Origin: Peptoniphilus_A harei_B
GTDB taxonomy: Bacteria > Bacillota > Clostridia > Tissierellales > Peptoniphilaceae
DNA: 64,000 nucleotides
Reading direction: 5' to 3'
Assembly (NCBI GenBank): GCA_032560695.1
Contig: JAWGHR010000005.1
Coordinates: 1-64,000, forward strand
Within the stretch, counting starts at the first letter, position 1. The number at the start of each line of letters is the position of its first letter. Both the position numbers and the translations under genes were made by a program. The notes beneath the pieces were generated by a model. The model saw nothing but the letters and a program-made list of their open reading frames with translations, was not told the DNA's origin and searched no databases. Shown one piece after another: positions 35,801-42,122 of the stretch.

Positions 35801-37733
35801 TGTTCACTACTTCTATGTAAATAGAGATAGATATTACAATGCAAAGAACCAGTATTTTCAATACAAACCAAGTCTAGATGTTGAAGACTTACAATTGACC
35901 TACTACAAACTAAAAAATAACGATGACAACTATATAAACCAATCAATGCCAGAATCCTTTGCAGTTGATGAGTCTGACTCTAACCTACTAAGGAGTGGTG
36001 GTACTAGTCCTGAATATGTAAAAGCAAATGAAACAAAAACATACAATTTAGGAAATATAGGACCTCGTGGTTCAATGATAGTAAAAGTAACAGGTCGCAT
36101 GAAACCTAAAGAAAGTCAAAAAATAATGTCATATAAAGGTATATCTGCTCTTTATAGCACTTACCAATATTATGCTTATGACAACTATAACAATTACCTT
36201 GGTATTAGGACAGCTATGTCACCATATGTAGATAGGTGGGATGCAATTTACGCATTTGAAAACATAAGTACAGCTGAAGCTGAATTAACAATCAGTGCAG
36301 TAAACCCATCTAATAGAATTAAGTTCAAGAAGGTAGACCCACAAGGTCAATTAATAAAAGATAATCAAGGAAATCTTTTAACAGTATCCTTCTCACTATT
36401 CAAAAATGGTGGTACAGCAGAAAAACCAAACGAAACTTGGACTCCTAAAGGAAATGCAAAAGCTATTGACAGTGATGGAATTGTTCTTTATGAAAAACTT
36501 GAAGAAGGCTACTACAAGCTAGTAGAAACAACAGCGCCTGAAGGTTATATAAAACCAACAGAAGCAGTTGCCTACTTCAAAGTCGATAGTTCAGGAAAGA
36601 TTTATCACAAAGTGACTGTAACAACGCGTGATGGCAAGGAAACTAAAGAAATTTTCCAACCAGTTGAAGGAACTATTCCAATCAACATTGTAAACAACAA
36701 GCCAATCGAATTTGAAAAGGTAGATGGCGATGATAATTCTAAGAAGCTTAGTGGTGCAGTATTCAAGGTTCTTTATAAAGAAAATGAAAAGGGTGACTAT
36801 AAAGCTCTTACAGTTAAGAAAACTGTTGATGGTAAAGAACAAGATGTTCCTGTAACAGTTGAGTCCGATGCAAAGGGTAAGTTCAAACTAGACATTACTA
36901 AAGACGGTTACTATGCACTAGAAGAAACTAAGGCTCCTGATGGATATGGAAAATTCCCTGGAAAGATTAAAGAATTTAAGCTAGAAAAGGGAAAACTCCA
37001 AGTACTTGAAAAAGACCCACTAAAGGCATCCTTAACCAAGGGTGAAAAGGGAATGCTAACAAGTGAAATCCTTGAAGTGGACAAAGACAAAGGTACATTC
37101 AAGCAAAGACTTGTAATAAATCCAAACCATAGTAAATGGACCTTTGACGAATACGATTCACACCTTAGACTTTATGTAGATGGTTGGAATGTTCAAGAAA
37201 CTAATACTTCTAAACTTATTAAAGTAGCAGTTCTTGATAAGGGTAAAACTATTGACGACTTGAAAGATACTGACTTTAAGGCAGTTACTCCAACTAATTA
37301 CAATATAACAGCAACGTCTAATCCACTTAAGTATGCTATAAAGGGTATGTATAATGGTGGTGAAAATACTGATTATACTAGACCTAATCCAAACGGAAGT
37401 AATTTAGTCACAGAAAAAGCATTAGTAGTAGAATTTACTGGTAAGCTTAAAGAAAATGTTACAGGACCAGTAAATCCAAAATCTGATGTATATATCAATG
37501 CTTTTGGTACAATGGTAGACAAAGTAACAAGTAGCCTAGACATAACTAACTTGTCAAGTAAAGAAGGATCTTACGTTGATACAAAATCACCTATCAAAGT
37601 GGAAAATCGTAAGGCGGAATATCCTCTTACTGGTGGTAGGGGTACGTTGATCTTTACTCTTGCAGGTCTTGTGCTTATGAGTGCGGCGGCTTATGTTTAC
37701 AGCAGGAAGAGGGGTGTTTCTTATGATGAATAG
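23865..37733 (+). CDS. Giant sortase-anchored adhesin with SpaA/CnaB-like modules (4622 aa)
   Basis: A signal peptide occupies about residues 1-30 (cleavage near VLA-AGG). Residues 30-325 are a charged, Glu/Lys/Ala-rich helical stalk. Adhesin-type beta domains then alternate with about ten SpaA/CnaB-like modules beginning near residues 880, 1177, 1705, 1814, 2136, 3022, 3434, 3679, 4151 and 4281. Each has the L-x-GA-x-F strand and a late PGxYxLxExxAPxGY-type strand whose Glu supports intramolecular isopeptide bonds. Residues 2531-2998 hold InlB-B-type repeats (FNAGNGGSGTM, FDPNGGSGVM) and a Big_3-like domain. The C-terminus is a sorting signal YPLTG, hydrophobic span and YSRKRG. The gene heads a pilus locus, so it may be the pilus tip or a free adhesin. 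The start has AGGAGA upstream. The ligand is unknown. Confidence 0.9.
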   Translation: MDNIFKRFTCLILASLMILEVFSPVAVLAAGGESLFEESKPVNSNKNKEIEMFSDDLYKSDKKKSQTDTRNKEEIHKKTSNSAKETGKAPDLIPAKKTKNDYEFFEKQQKNQNNQMEAEEKAEAKAAEEAKALEEEQAAKEKTELEKIEKEKQEALRIEAERQAQAARANDAEALAAEAEYREARDKRIELEKLLEEKLKEKGLRDQQKQSEKSLNEEKSNKLAEEKKIEEEITEEEQEKSLLDKIKEGLGLTDLQRADKELKKALKNKDNGLEEIQALLDTFEDKYDLSREDQAKLMADNEEAFQELIERDREENFRSDMLMANPVGASPEELENKKFTIRTRLDTSTITGAIQPGQFFEIKLDPRLTVKAGTTLPNIVNDGTVLAEPEYKESTNTIKYTVKNPIGENLQIPIAIDVDYNVDEIKDLDGKKDTHPINNSISGLGVVRPVKLPEVMVNNNGDIVNGIAEPDGHEVLQIVEPGSDYKVYMDAHGTPVVKEGKLVAVNWSVTFTSTKDLLALGLSSNATTVKGSGLGDFKNLLLNGNELRTAEDGLSTNEIEGQLGIVASKNHTLKKSLREVRYTFETEITNPQEKYALDLSVALLNKKKTGAVRLVYDAADNKSYMEDTTSKRVGINNRTTIMGEFSSDTTARWTVTDQVSTGDNTKKVDPVIGFPLATRELTGDQTLTSAKMAVYRLNPGNGKMEVIIGETDLDKTIPAKGTNPDDQQYPGRIAVYEFNTDITDSEAGYSLSGVNINKYQPIKIKQTWSGIDSTQKMPEQTIEVKDANGNTLSSPITVGEGEIGQADREFDIPAVKTWTIGDDGSESKITPNIVQTFPEGPTIDGTKYSYKEKYNYYSLEDGAYNLYNVMTESTDEKDSSFTIIKTDSKDPNKKLSGAEFTLQRPGEKLELQTDANGQINFKNISPGTYNLIENKAPAGYKLDQEPKQITVHNDGTVSVEGNNISMQGGKVATVLARHNYYPSYPSYMNAMHYGSVDENGNVEFYIYLKPEANSYGGSTDKNTRLNLNLTGGGKIESVEVLDVAPGDRYTTRNIMQKQTAGSYKGNEVLNKDHANKIIGQDNVTDGYTGKTGYQIKFPASRFDGDWGFLVKVKANGGTSTSTVSYDWLTDNPSVANEAKIQETIGLSTKNSTESTGENPTSDVTRITITNEEFKKSPVELTKLDENKVDGLSGATFTLKDSAGNPIIDVQSKAADKEGKNAGLVSFGEQAPGNYTIEEKKAPKGYKNSNVVFDVNVSEDGKVTYKARFKDGDGTPINGLDYILEDVEAGQDLTDYGIKVINQSMKLQEKQSQPDDGRIGWTEGVWEAYGIESYRYYGSYTIDKVVKGGRFKIQFDPNLDFKRYVYEIPDLKDGDGNLLAKPYFNYDTNLLTYVFVKDATGVSAEMEIIGIIPDKYFATQTNKTSGYNFKITVDPDNPEVANMTSGSKVTDKQTTVSNNNILDFNVKTDYYAYDSQGGGGPLTSEYITDIYKGDDGEIYMKAVSYYNPTNLSSGPRTVRLDWLSMRKPRPGLEYYRADGYPAFGFEDLKVYKVFGDQNRKQNLMPLSYGIRPEKDTSDYIRVYSKSNVDPKTGFSESGGDVRVTYRPEYLKSYEGLLDNGHNKHPLEIDLPRVSGNEGYVIVQTFKVTDEQRFKDLWSGYYLSNGNRHTGSYQKGNYNWAIGSETGQEIPKFYSQRIKLINKTYKPGSFKIKKTNEADNTALPGAIFELKDQEGKTINRFSGSDGIVEFIDLEPGIYTLQEAKAPEGFIKSNRRWQVVVYDTGNVVINEVGGSGTSFTGTETDTIEIPVSNKPSGGDFKVYKKDSTGKALPGAKFKITKQGETNSTEVTSNGNGVVEFKNLTQGTYIIEEIEAPAGYIKLDKKWVLVVDAEGKKKVYNYREKSDQTKIGSILEQENVNWVNVAGRSLDGWNLYDNRRADWTGNYPTPFKLGTRIVGINTTEKYVIQRYVLNPEAESIGKTTGTIHREKIEYQNMDWYNGKAKAGKDYQVYKLDKAVTGPLADIRLADYGAENITSFVEGSAKQVAGKYGEPDRLSLDFPATDKPIVVDIKVPYKEDTGGVGTGMDWVENGTTYWKSDYYERVNIIKESDPVLQGEEGGIQGSYIADNSLDVTNQSKTFGFKLKKVKETNAAQAIKGAEFKLTGPDKGDGSKQEERFMTTGSNGMISFDNLKPGTYKLEENKAAPGYEKANVKWTVRIADDGRVFIKQNKPENRNANNTPEAEIAAQPALEPVVANTILTVEDPNSTEAQQVRNVRLAKQMQDLRSAQYGVAQDVNGKSLVRSQAEKNQDYIRQNINAVYGENNLENQLADGMTFGEIAMVAYNRDFALGTGSGLEISDPIVPEAQRASGWQAVDPNKSTIASHQDGDGIQTKITRINKDTKEFTQVFLIDGSKTLGKKAIMLNYHTANGTSITPKNIRVYKVTNASTIDNLQANGADIKPNGPFGDNYYTGNTINFPWSTDKYAVEFTVGYSDNSSLGLEAYYLYDRQKNPPLTYWKYATANESYNSANKINYKHLITINPSTGGSVTAPEYGETGKNISLRIVPNAGYEWTGNTITDKDGNVIAQDVDNFTMPDKDVIVTNTFEKLNTDVTIYFNAGNGGSGTMQSETVPQGSYKLPSPTFTAQAGKEFKAWKVNGKEYQPGETIQVSANTTLTALWKDKAISGYKITIDPNIKNGKVTSNKSSAVTGEEFTLTLKPAPGYKLDKLLIGGWDFTERVVNNQATFTVKSQDIDVTATFVRDPYKSIISFDPNGGSGVMKNQEVYNGYQYRIPNCEFTPPAGKEFLRWTIKGYQGVYQPGGLITIGGDYTFVAQWKDAPVNLESIKVNSLNHKTTYKVGEELDVTNLTIEATMSNGTKQTIPVNPGMITGFSSANEAKDMPLTITYGGKTTTYNVNVVKPEPDAFDINIISSNNGKVEANKLTAKEGEEVTLTATPNEGYEFNSYKVTDAEGNIITVSEDGKFTMPKSAVNVSASYIQKGGATPGEAEIEIPSNGFAQITNEQTGIELKIFKKNNADTGLVGAEFELKKDDGTDTIIAKAESDEEGNVKFVGEDGKPIKLQVGNYLLTETKSPAGYKKPAAPWKLQVVEEGGQLVIKESGPKHTSTSYLSSEGAKAGDNTSSRDAIKYKSIIKNIDPVNKTFVQRIYIDTRGYKGSDKINVQITPTTKREEIDTPSQPPVTTDGGVKTAYRTTYKVANPADNIDPDDVLKDYDLRKSNVSVVNTARWRPFDWGFDEDQINLSNDGVYFIDIEGFYDDNIVDLKEIELKVDFYAGEWVFAQRTYENGKLGWKVDKDIGNTGGLQTKRDAAYQQGMEALRDFYARTHTGAETEKWFYGNSDNQKYAVWLRKGATIAGNYYDAGRIVLASNVENSNIKDATPIQTSYTKADIKDLYSSDRIKTIPQDGMTITNEDETYNITFSKHAKLKTDGSEEDFNENRLEGAVFKLQKREGSFWYDVDESYVASAFNGYFGFRRLEPGRYRLLEVTPPIGYKPIEGELLQFTIKQIDTRSGKIINPKTKKEVALTELTIIDPYNEKKIELKNAKAKIKGDPENKVYNFSELVNTDKFNMDTCMILSEVKDKDGNPKEIPLKTANFIDPESGDPMGRIIAGAQGYITLEYKEGGYVAEYGKAGSSGGSLVDYVTAATAKNMGKILNEKPGKGKVTIKKFDENGKALGATADASGELTVGAKFQAIRISGKKDADGNPVKDAVYEGTVNKDGILVIDGLPVGNYELKEVENPSGHINTGQIWHFTVGGKELDPYAGDIARTGNDLTDKISISKSELKVVRPNAEDEKATGHESNKVIRPHIGQTLEFDNEFKLDPNIEIKPGDYFVLKLSDNIDLEGVKTDGVGNLDLFADGVGTIAKAEYDKEKGTITYTFTKYAEQYKLLSIENRLGAHISLKNQRNSDPNAQVGLSVGDSKVNHNINIKYIVDTISEYDDNATVNLASKITEYNTNTGEFVHYFYVNRDRYYNAKNQYFQYKPSLDVEDLQLTYYKLKNNDDNYINQSMPESFAVDESDSNLLRSGGTSPEYVKANETKTYNLGNIGPRGSMIVKVTGRMKPKESQKIMSYKGISALYSTYQYYAYDNYNNYLGIRTAMSPYVDRWDAIYAFENISTAEAELTISAVNPSNRIKFKKVDPQGQLIKDNQGNLLTVSFSLFKNGGTAEKPNETWTPKGNAKAIDSDGIVLYEKLEEGYYKLVETTAPEGYIKPTEAVAYFKVDSSGKIYHKVTVTTRDGKETKEIFQPVEGTIPINIVNNKPIEFEKVDGDDNSKKLSGAVFKVLYKENEKGDYKALTVKKTVDGKEQDVPVTVESDAKGKFKLDITKDGYYALEETKAPDGYGKFPGKIKEFKLEKGKLQVLEKDPLKASLTKGEKGMLTSEILEVDKDKGTFKQRLVINPNHSKWTFDEYDSHLRLYVDGWNVQETNTSKLIKVAVLDKGKTIDDLKDTDFKAVTPTNYNITATSNPLKYAIKGMYNGGENTDYTRPNPNGSNLVTEKALVVEFTGKLKENVTGPVNPKSDVYINAFGTMVDKVTSSLDITNLSSKEGSYVDTKSPIKVENRKAEYPLTGGRGTLIFTLAGLVLMSAAAYVYSRKRGVSYDE

Positions 37734-37875
37734 TTATAGGGACACCAGGAAAAGTCTTCTTATGATGAATAGTTATAAGGACACCAGGAAAAGTCCTCTT
37801 ATGACGAGTAGTTATAGGGACAAGAAGAAACGTCCTTTTATGACGAGTAGTTATAAGGATGCCAGACCTAATCTT
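37713..37875 (+). repeat. 39-bp tandem repeats spanning the adhesin stop codon
   Basis: About four units of 39 bp run from the last codons of the adhesin into the intergenic DNA. Each unit repeats a TCTTATGATGAATAG-like segment encoding S-Y-D-E-stop in the adhesin frame, followed by TTATA(A/G)GGACACCAGGAAAA. A second frame through the array is open with a 13-residue repeat (MxSYxDTRKS) but has no convincing start. The remainder of 37734-38163 contains a structured element near 38046-38117 and no gene. Confidence 0.8.
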
Positions 37876-38045
37876 CTGAAGCTGAAATTTTATAGAAAAT
37901 GTAAGACGGAAACTTTTGTGACAGGGGGCCTCTTGGCCGACGAGAGAAGGTGGTTGTCCTATGATTAATAGTATTAAGGACAAGAAGAGGCACCCTCCGT
38001 AAGGAACTTGTGAAAAGTGCAAGTCAAAATCAATATTAAACAAAT

Positions 38046-38117
38046 GAATAGGGAGTGTGGAGGGAAGCCGAGTTGGCTCGCCCCTGGGGATGAGCCACTC
38101 ACAACACTCTCTCATTC
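38046..38117. other. Intergenic multi-stem element
   Basis: An outer helix pairs GAGTGT with ACACTC. An inner one pairs GGCTC with GAGCC, capped by CCCC/GGGG. It is markedly GC-rich compared with its surroundings and has no T tract. It lies between the adhesin and the membrane protein gene, so it may be an mRNA processing or stability element. Confidence 0.45.
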
Positions 38118-38163
38118 ATAAACTTAAAGTAGCTTTGTTATATGTATTAAATAAGGTAAATTT

Positions 38164-38958
38164 ATGACGATAAATAAATTATTTAAAGGATCTTATGGTG
38201 AGAATTTAATAAAAAAAAGTAAAAGAAAAAACAATAAACAAGATGAGTATGAACTAAGCTATTCGTATAACTCTAAAAGCAATCTTGAGTATATGTTTGA
38301 TGAAGAAGTTAGAGAGTATACAAAATATAATTACTTTACTAATGAAAAAATAATATTTAACAACTTACAAAAGGATTTACTGGCATTTAAGTTATATAAA
38401 GAAGATATTAAACTAAAAATGAGTGCAGATAAAAATGTTTTAAGTTTCTTATCTGTTACAGGAACTGTTTTATCTCCATTGATTACGCTTTATTCATACA
38501 AAAATAATGTTGAAAATAAGTCGATTACTATTGGGGAATATATCTTAAGACATTATGAAAAAGACATTTATTTAGATACATTTTTTATAATATCTGTTAT
38601 ATTTGTTTTGCTAATTTATTTCATTGATTTTAAAAGACTGGATGAAAAATTAAATTGCATAAATTACTCAATTAATATTCTTGAGGCTATTAAAGAAGAT
38701 CTTTATTTTGTAAGAGATGAAGAATCTAAAGAATATGAATATCGTTATAGAGTTGATTATCTAAGTAGTTTAAATTCTTTTAAAGAGAATAAGTCTGATG
38801 ATATTCTTGTAAGTAAAAATATGCGAGAAAATAAAAGTCTTGCATTAAATTTTACGAAGGAAGAAAATGAAAATAGTTTAGTTAACAAAGCTTCAAAAAT
38901 AAGTTTTCTAATTTTATTCTTATTTCATATGAAGAAGAGAATGAATGACAAAAAATAA
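38164..38958 (+). CDS. Membrane protein of unknown function in the pilus locus
   Basis: This 264-residue protein has a basic, polar N-terminal half and two adjacent hydrophobic spans (about residues 97-118 and 136-157: SFLSVTGTVLSPLITLY and TFFIISVIFVLLIYFI). A charged cytoplasmic region follows, then a short hydrophobic C-terminus (ISFLILFLFH). I recognise no family. The topology is of a two-span hairpin with both ends inside. It is very AT-rich, unlike the sortase genes, which suggests separate acquisition. There is a weak site (AAGG) before ATG 38164 and no obvious coupling to its neighbours. Confidence 0.6.
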   Translation: MTINKLFKGSYGENLIKKSKRKNNKQDEYELSYSYNSKSNLEYMFDEEVREYTKYNYFTNEKIIFNNLQKDLLAFKLYKEDIKLKMSADKNVLSFLSVTGTVLSPLITLYSYKNNVENKSITIGEYILRHYEKDIYLDTFFIISVIFVLLIYFIDFKRLDEKLNCINYSINILEAIKEDLYFVRDEESKEYEYRYRVDYLSSLNSFKENKSDDILVSKNMRENKSLALNFTKEENENSLVNKASKISFLILFLFHMKKRMNDKK

Positions 38959-38970
38959 GTTATTGACTTA

Positions 38971-39123
38971 AGGGGTTTAGGATTCTTAGGTTAAATGATG
39001 ACCCTGAGGGGTTTGGTTTTAGGGGTTTGGTCCTGATGGACTGGGCTAGTCTAAGACAAAAAATAATTGCCCGAGGGCGAGGTAAGTTAAGGTAATAATT
39101 TACTGTTAATGAGGACAGTAAAT
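38971..39123 (+). promoter_or_regulatory. G-rich repeats and inverted repeat in the pilin leader
   Basis: AGGGGTTT(A/G)G occurs three times (38971, 39007, 39021). The last two form GGGG-TTT-GG-TTTTA-GGGG-TTT-GG, which could fold as a two-layer G-quadruplex. Further on, ATTTACTGT (39098-39106) pairs with ACAGTAAAT (39115-39123), 31 bp before the pilin start, a possible operator or leader hairpin. Confidence 0.4.
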
Positions 39124-39154
39124 AATTATAAAATTTATAATAAGGAGTTATATT

Positions 39155-40771
39155 ATGAACAAGAAAAAAATTATGTCACTAATCATGGCATTAGTGATGC
39201 TAGTGGGAGTATTTTCTCCACTAACAGCTTTTGCTGATGGAGATGGAACTACAGGTGATCAAAAACTAGCTGAAACAAACGGACCTGCAACTATTGAGGT
39301 TAATGTTCACAAGATTTTAATGACAAAAGAGCAGTTAAAAGCTCACGATACTAAGAAAAAGTATGACCCTACAAAAGGAATTCAAAACATTACAGAATTC
39401 TTTGGAGAAGGAGCTTCACAAATTAAAGGAGTTTACTTTGTAGCTATTAGTGAAGATGATAAAGAATTATATGCTATGGATAAAGATACTTTTGATCCAA
39501 GCAAAATAACAGATTGGGAAACTAGAGAAGCCAACAAGACTGCTGGATTAACAGGAGGAGATGGTGTACTAAAACTAACATTAGCTAATGATAAAAAGTA
39601 TAAAATCTTTGAAGTTAAATCAAAATCAACTTATGTAGGAGATTCTGAAAATGAAAAGAAAATTTTAGCTGAACAATTAGCTATACCAGTAGAAATCGAA
39701 TTACCAAAGCACGCAGAAACTCCAACAGGTACAGCGACATCAATTCACGTTTATCCTAAGAATACTGAAGATGGACCTAAGGTAACAAAGAAAGTTATTA
39801 AGAATGATCAAGATAAAGATTTAGCATCTTTTGACATGAAAAAGGAATTTAAATGGGCAATCGAAGCTGATATCCCAACTGGATTTAAAGACTATAAGGT
39901 ATTTGAACTTTCAGATACTCTAGAAAACACTTTATCTTATGTAAAGAATCAAACTGTATCTGTTAAGGTTAAAGATAAAGATAATATCACTTTAACTAAA
40001 GGAACAGATTATATATTAACAGAACCTACAGAAGAAAAGGGCGGAACTCTAAAAGTTGCTCTTACAGAAGCTGGAATTAAGAAGTTAGCAGAAAATGGTG
40101 CCGAAGGAAGTAAATTAAGAGTTGAATTTGCAACAATAATTAACGAAGATGCTGTTATGTCTACAGACATCCCAAATAAAGTAACATTAAAATATGGACA
40201 CGATCCTAAGAACACACATGAAAAAGAATCTAATGAACCAAAAGTTTATACTGGTGGTAAGAAATTTAAGAAGATTGACTCTTCCCAAAATGATAAAGCT
40301 CTAAAAGATGCTAAGTTCGTTGTAAAGAACGCTAAGGGCGAATATCTTTTTGAAAAAAATGGAAGATATGTGTGGGAAGCTTCAACTGAAACTGATGTTA
40401 CAAAACTAGCTAAGTTAGAAGGAATTAAAATCTTAACTTCAAATGAAAATGGTCTTTTCGAAATTAAAGGTCTTGAATATGATGAAAATGACCGTACAAC
40501 AGGAACAAAATATTTCTTAAAGGAAATTGAAGCGCCAACTGATTATGCATTATTGAAAGAAGATATAGAATTCAACGTAAATGACACTTCTTTTGCTGAT
40601 AGTGCAACTGATTTAAAGGGACATGATGCACAAAACAATCAACTTGTAGACAATAAACCTATCACTATCCCACAAACAGGTGGTATGGGTACTGTATTAT
40701 TCACAATCGTTGGTATTTCTCTAATGGCTGGCGCTGTTGTTGCTATGAAGAGAAACAGAGAAGAAGCTTAA
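39155..40771 (+). CDS. Sortase-linked pilus backbone subunit (SpaH/EbpC-like)
   Basis: This 538-residue protein has a signal peptide (residues 1-28, cleavage at AFA-DGD). A pilin motif HVYPKN has its polymerising Lys at about K202. A fimbrial isopeptide-forming D2 domain covers about 215-365, then a SpaA-like domain (DAKFVVKNAKGEYLF) with an E-box YFLKEIEAPTDY. The sorting signal is IPQTG, then a hydrophobic span and MKRNREEA. Class C sortases join the Lys of one subunit to the Thr of IPQTG of the next, building the shaft. AAGGAGTTA lies upstream of the ATG. Its place before a minor pilin and three sortases supports the backbone role. Confidence 0.93.
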   Translation: MNKKKIMSLIMALVMLVGVFSPLTAFADGDGTTGDQKLAETNGPATIEVNVHKILMTKEQLKAHDTKKKYDPTKGIQNITEFFGEGASQIKGVYFVAISEDDKELYAMDKDTFDPSKITDWETREANKTAGLTGGDGVLKLTLANDKKYKIFEVKSKSTYVGDSENEKKILAEQLAIPVEIELPKHAETPTGTATSIHVYPKNTEDGPKVTKKVIKNDQDKDLASFDMKKEFKWAIEADIPTGFKDYKVFELSDTLENTLSYVKNQTVSVKVKDKDNITLTKGTDYILTEPTEEKGGTLKVALTEAGIKKLAENGAEGSKLRVEFATIINEDAVMSTDIPNKVTLKYGHDPKNTHEKESNEPKVYTGGKKFKKIDSSQNDKALKDAKFVVKNAKGEYLFEKNGRYVWEASTETDVTKLAKLEGIKILTSNENGLFEIKGLEYDENDRTTGTKYFLKEIEAPTDYALLKEDIEFNVNDTSFADSATDLKGHDAQNNQLVDNKPITIPQTGGMGTVLFTIVGISLMAGAVVAMKRNREEA

Positions 40772-40833
40772 TCTTATTAAGTAAGATATTTTGAGATACT
40801 TTTCTCAAAGAGGTTTAATTATTTAAATCTAAT

Positions 40834-40853
40834 GGGAGGGGGCAACCCCTTCC
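40834..40853 (+). other. GNRA-type hairpin between pilin genes
   Basis: GGGAGGGG (40834-40841), tetraloop GCAA, CCCCTTCC (40846-40853). There is no T tract, so it is more likely an mRNA 3'-end stabiliser or cleavage site than a full terminator. A weaker hairpin (TTTGAG/CTCAAA) precedes it. Confidence 0.5.
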
Positions 40854-40880
40854 TCTACATATTATGATAGAGGGGTAGAG

Positions 40881-42083
40881 ATGAAGAAGAGAATTAAAGA
40901 TTTAATAATTTTATACATGATGGTAACTATGGTCTTCCTACCTCTTAATGTTTTAGGAGCATCATCTGTTACCATCGATATTAAGACAAGGGAAAGTTTA
41001 GCTAAAGAGGACCTGGAAGGCAGGACTCTTGGTATTTGGAAAATCAATGACAAGTTCATTGATACTAAGATGGATAAGACCAATCTTGTGACTATACTTG
41101 ATAAGCTTAGTGAGGAAGAACTGGATAGACAACTTGCTAACAAGGCTGACAAGTGGATTGTAAGTCCTAAGGAAAAGGACGATTATAAGGTAACTCTTGA
41201 TCTTGAGCCTGGCACTTATTATATTAGGGAGCTTGGGGACAAAGACCGCATTATTGAGTCTGCAGTTTTTAGTCCAGGAGAGACTAATATTGCTAAGTTA
41301 AAATGGGGGCTAAGGTTTAGACCTACACCTCCACCACCACCTCCAGAAGAGCCACCTCATGAGCCACCGACTCCACCTAATTCTGTTCGTCTCTTTAAGT
41401 ACAGTGACGAGGGAAGGGGTCTTGTTGGTGCTAAGTTCCAACTTCTTGATGAGGATGGTAATGTGGTGAAGACAAGGGCCTACACTATGGACCCTAAGGG
41501 GACTGAGGAGGTCTTTGAGACTGACAAGAATGGTTTTATTGTTATAAGGGATCTTGAGCCTGGGGTTTATTTCTTCAAGGAAATTGAGGCGCCTTTTGGT
41601 TATGAGATTGTGGATGAGATGAGTCAGTTCACTATCTTCGAAGGGCAAGCTGCCAAGCTAAGTGTTCTTAACAAGAAGAAGCTTGGGTCTTATAATTTCT
41701 ATAAGACTAATGAAAAGAGAGATGTTGGCCTCGCTGGTGCTGAATTTGTCATCACACAAAAGGTCGATGGTAAGGACCAAAGGGTTCAAAGGGATGGCAA
41801 GGATCTTGTTTTGAAGTCTGGTGATGACGGCAAGTTCTTTGTGAGAGACCTTCCTTATGGTACTTATGAAATTTGGGAGACTAAGGCTCCTGATGGTTAT
41901 ACTCTTTTACAGGGTTCTTTAAAATTTGAGATTAATGACAATTCTTTTGAAAAAGTCCTAATTATAGAGAATACTACTAAGCCACCTATTCCAAAGACTG
42001 GGGATATTACCCTAATTGTGCTTGTGATTGCAGGTGCAATTATGATAGGATTGGGTAGGTTTATGATCAAGGACAAGAATTAA
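40881..42083 (+). CDS. Minor pilin, SpaA-like with IPKTG anchor
   Basis: This 400-residue protein has a signal peptide (residues 1-30, ending VLGAS). A first domain carries GTYYIRELGDKDR, then a Pro-rich linker (PPPPPPEEPPHEPPTPP) near residue 152, and two SpaA/CnaB domains beginning SVRLFKYSDEGRGLVGAKFQL and YNFYKTNEKRDVGLAGAEFVI. Both carry E-boxes (YFFKEIEAPFGY, YEIWETKAPDGY). The sorting signal is IPKTG, then a hydrophobic span and KDKN. No pilin-motif Lys (YPK) is seen, so it is a basal or ancillary pilin that ends the fibre at the wall. An intrinsic terminator separates it from the sortases. Confidence 0.9.
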   Translation: MKKRIKDLIILYMMVTMVFLPLNVLGASSVTIDIKTRESLAKEDLEGRTLGIWKINDKFIDTKMDKTNLVTILDKLSEEELDRQLANKADKWIVSPKEKDDYKVTLDLEPGTYYIRELGDKDRIIESAVFSPGETNIAKLKWGLRFRPTPPPPPPEEPPHEPPTPPNSVRLFKYSDEGRGLVGAKFQLLDEDGNVVKTRAYTMDPKGTEEVFETDKNGFIVIRDLEPGVYFFKEIEAPFGYEIVDEMSQFTIFEGQAAKLSVLNKKKLGSYNFYKTNEKRDVGLAGAEFVITQKVDGKDQRVQRDGKDLVLKSGDDGKFFVRDLPYGTYEIWETKAPDGYTLLQGSLKFEINDNSFEKVLIIENTTKPPIPKTGDITLIVLVIAGAIMIGLGRFMIKDKN

Positions 42084-42110
42084 GAGGGGCTCCTTGGGAG
42101 CCTCTTTTTT
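42083..42110 (+). terminator. Terminator/attenuator between pilin and sortase genes
   Basis: AGAG-(GG bulge)-GCTCC pairs with GGAGC-CTCT and is followed by six T residues. It lies immediately before the first sortase, so it probably lowers sortase expression relative to the pilins. Confidence 0.75.
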
Positions 42111-42122
42111 ATGGGTGAAAAG

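Noticed and set aside
37681..37968. 95-residue repeat protein after the adhesin
   Set aside because: The frame overlaps the adhesin C-terminus and owes its regularity to the 39-bp repeats (a multiple of three). No convincing start site; kept only as a finding on the array.
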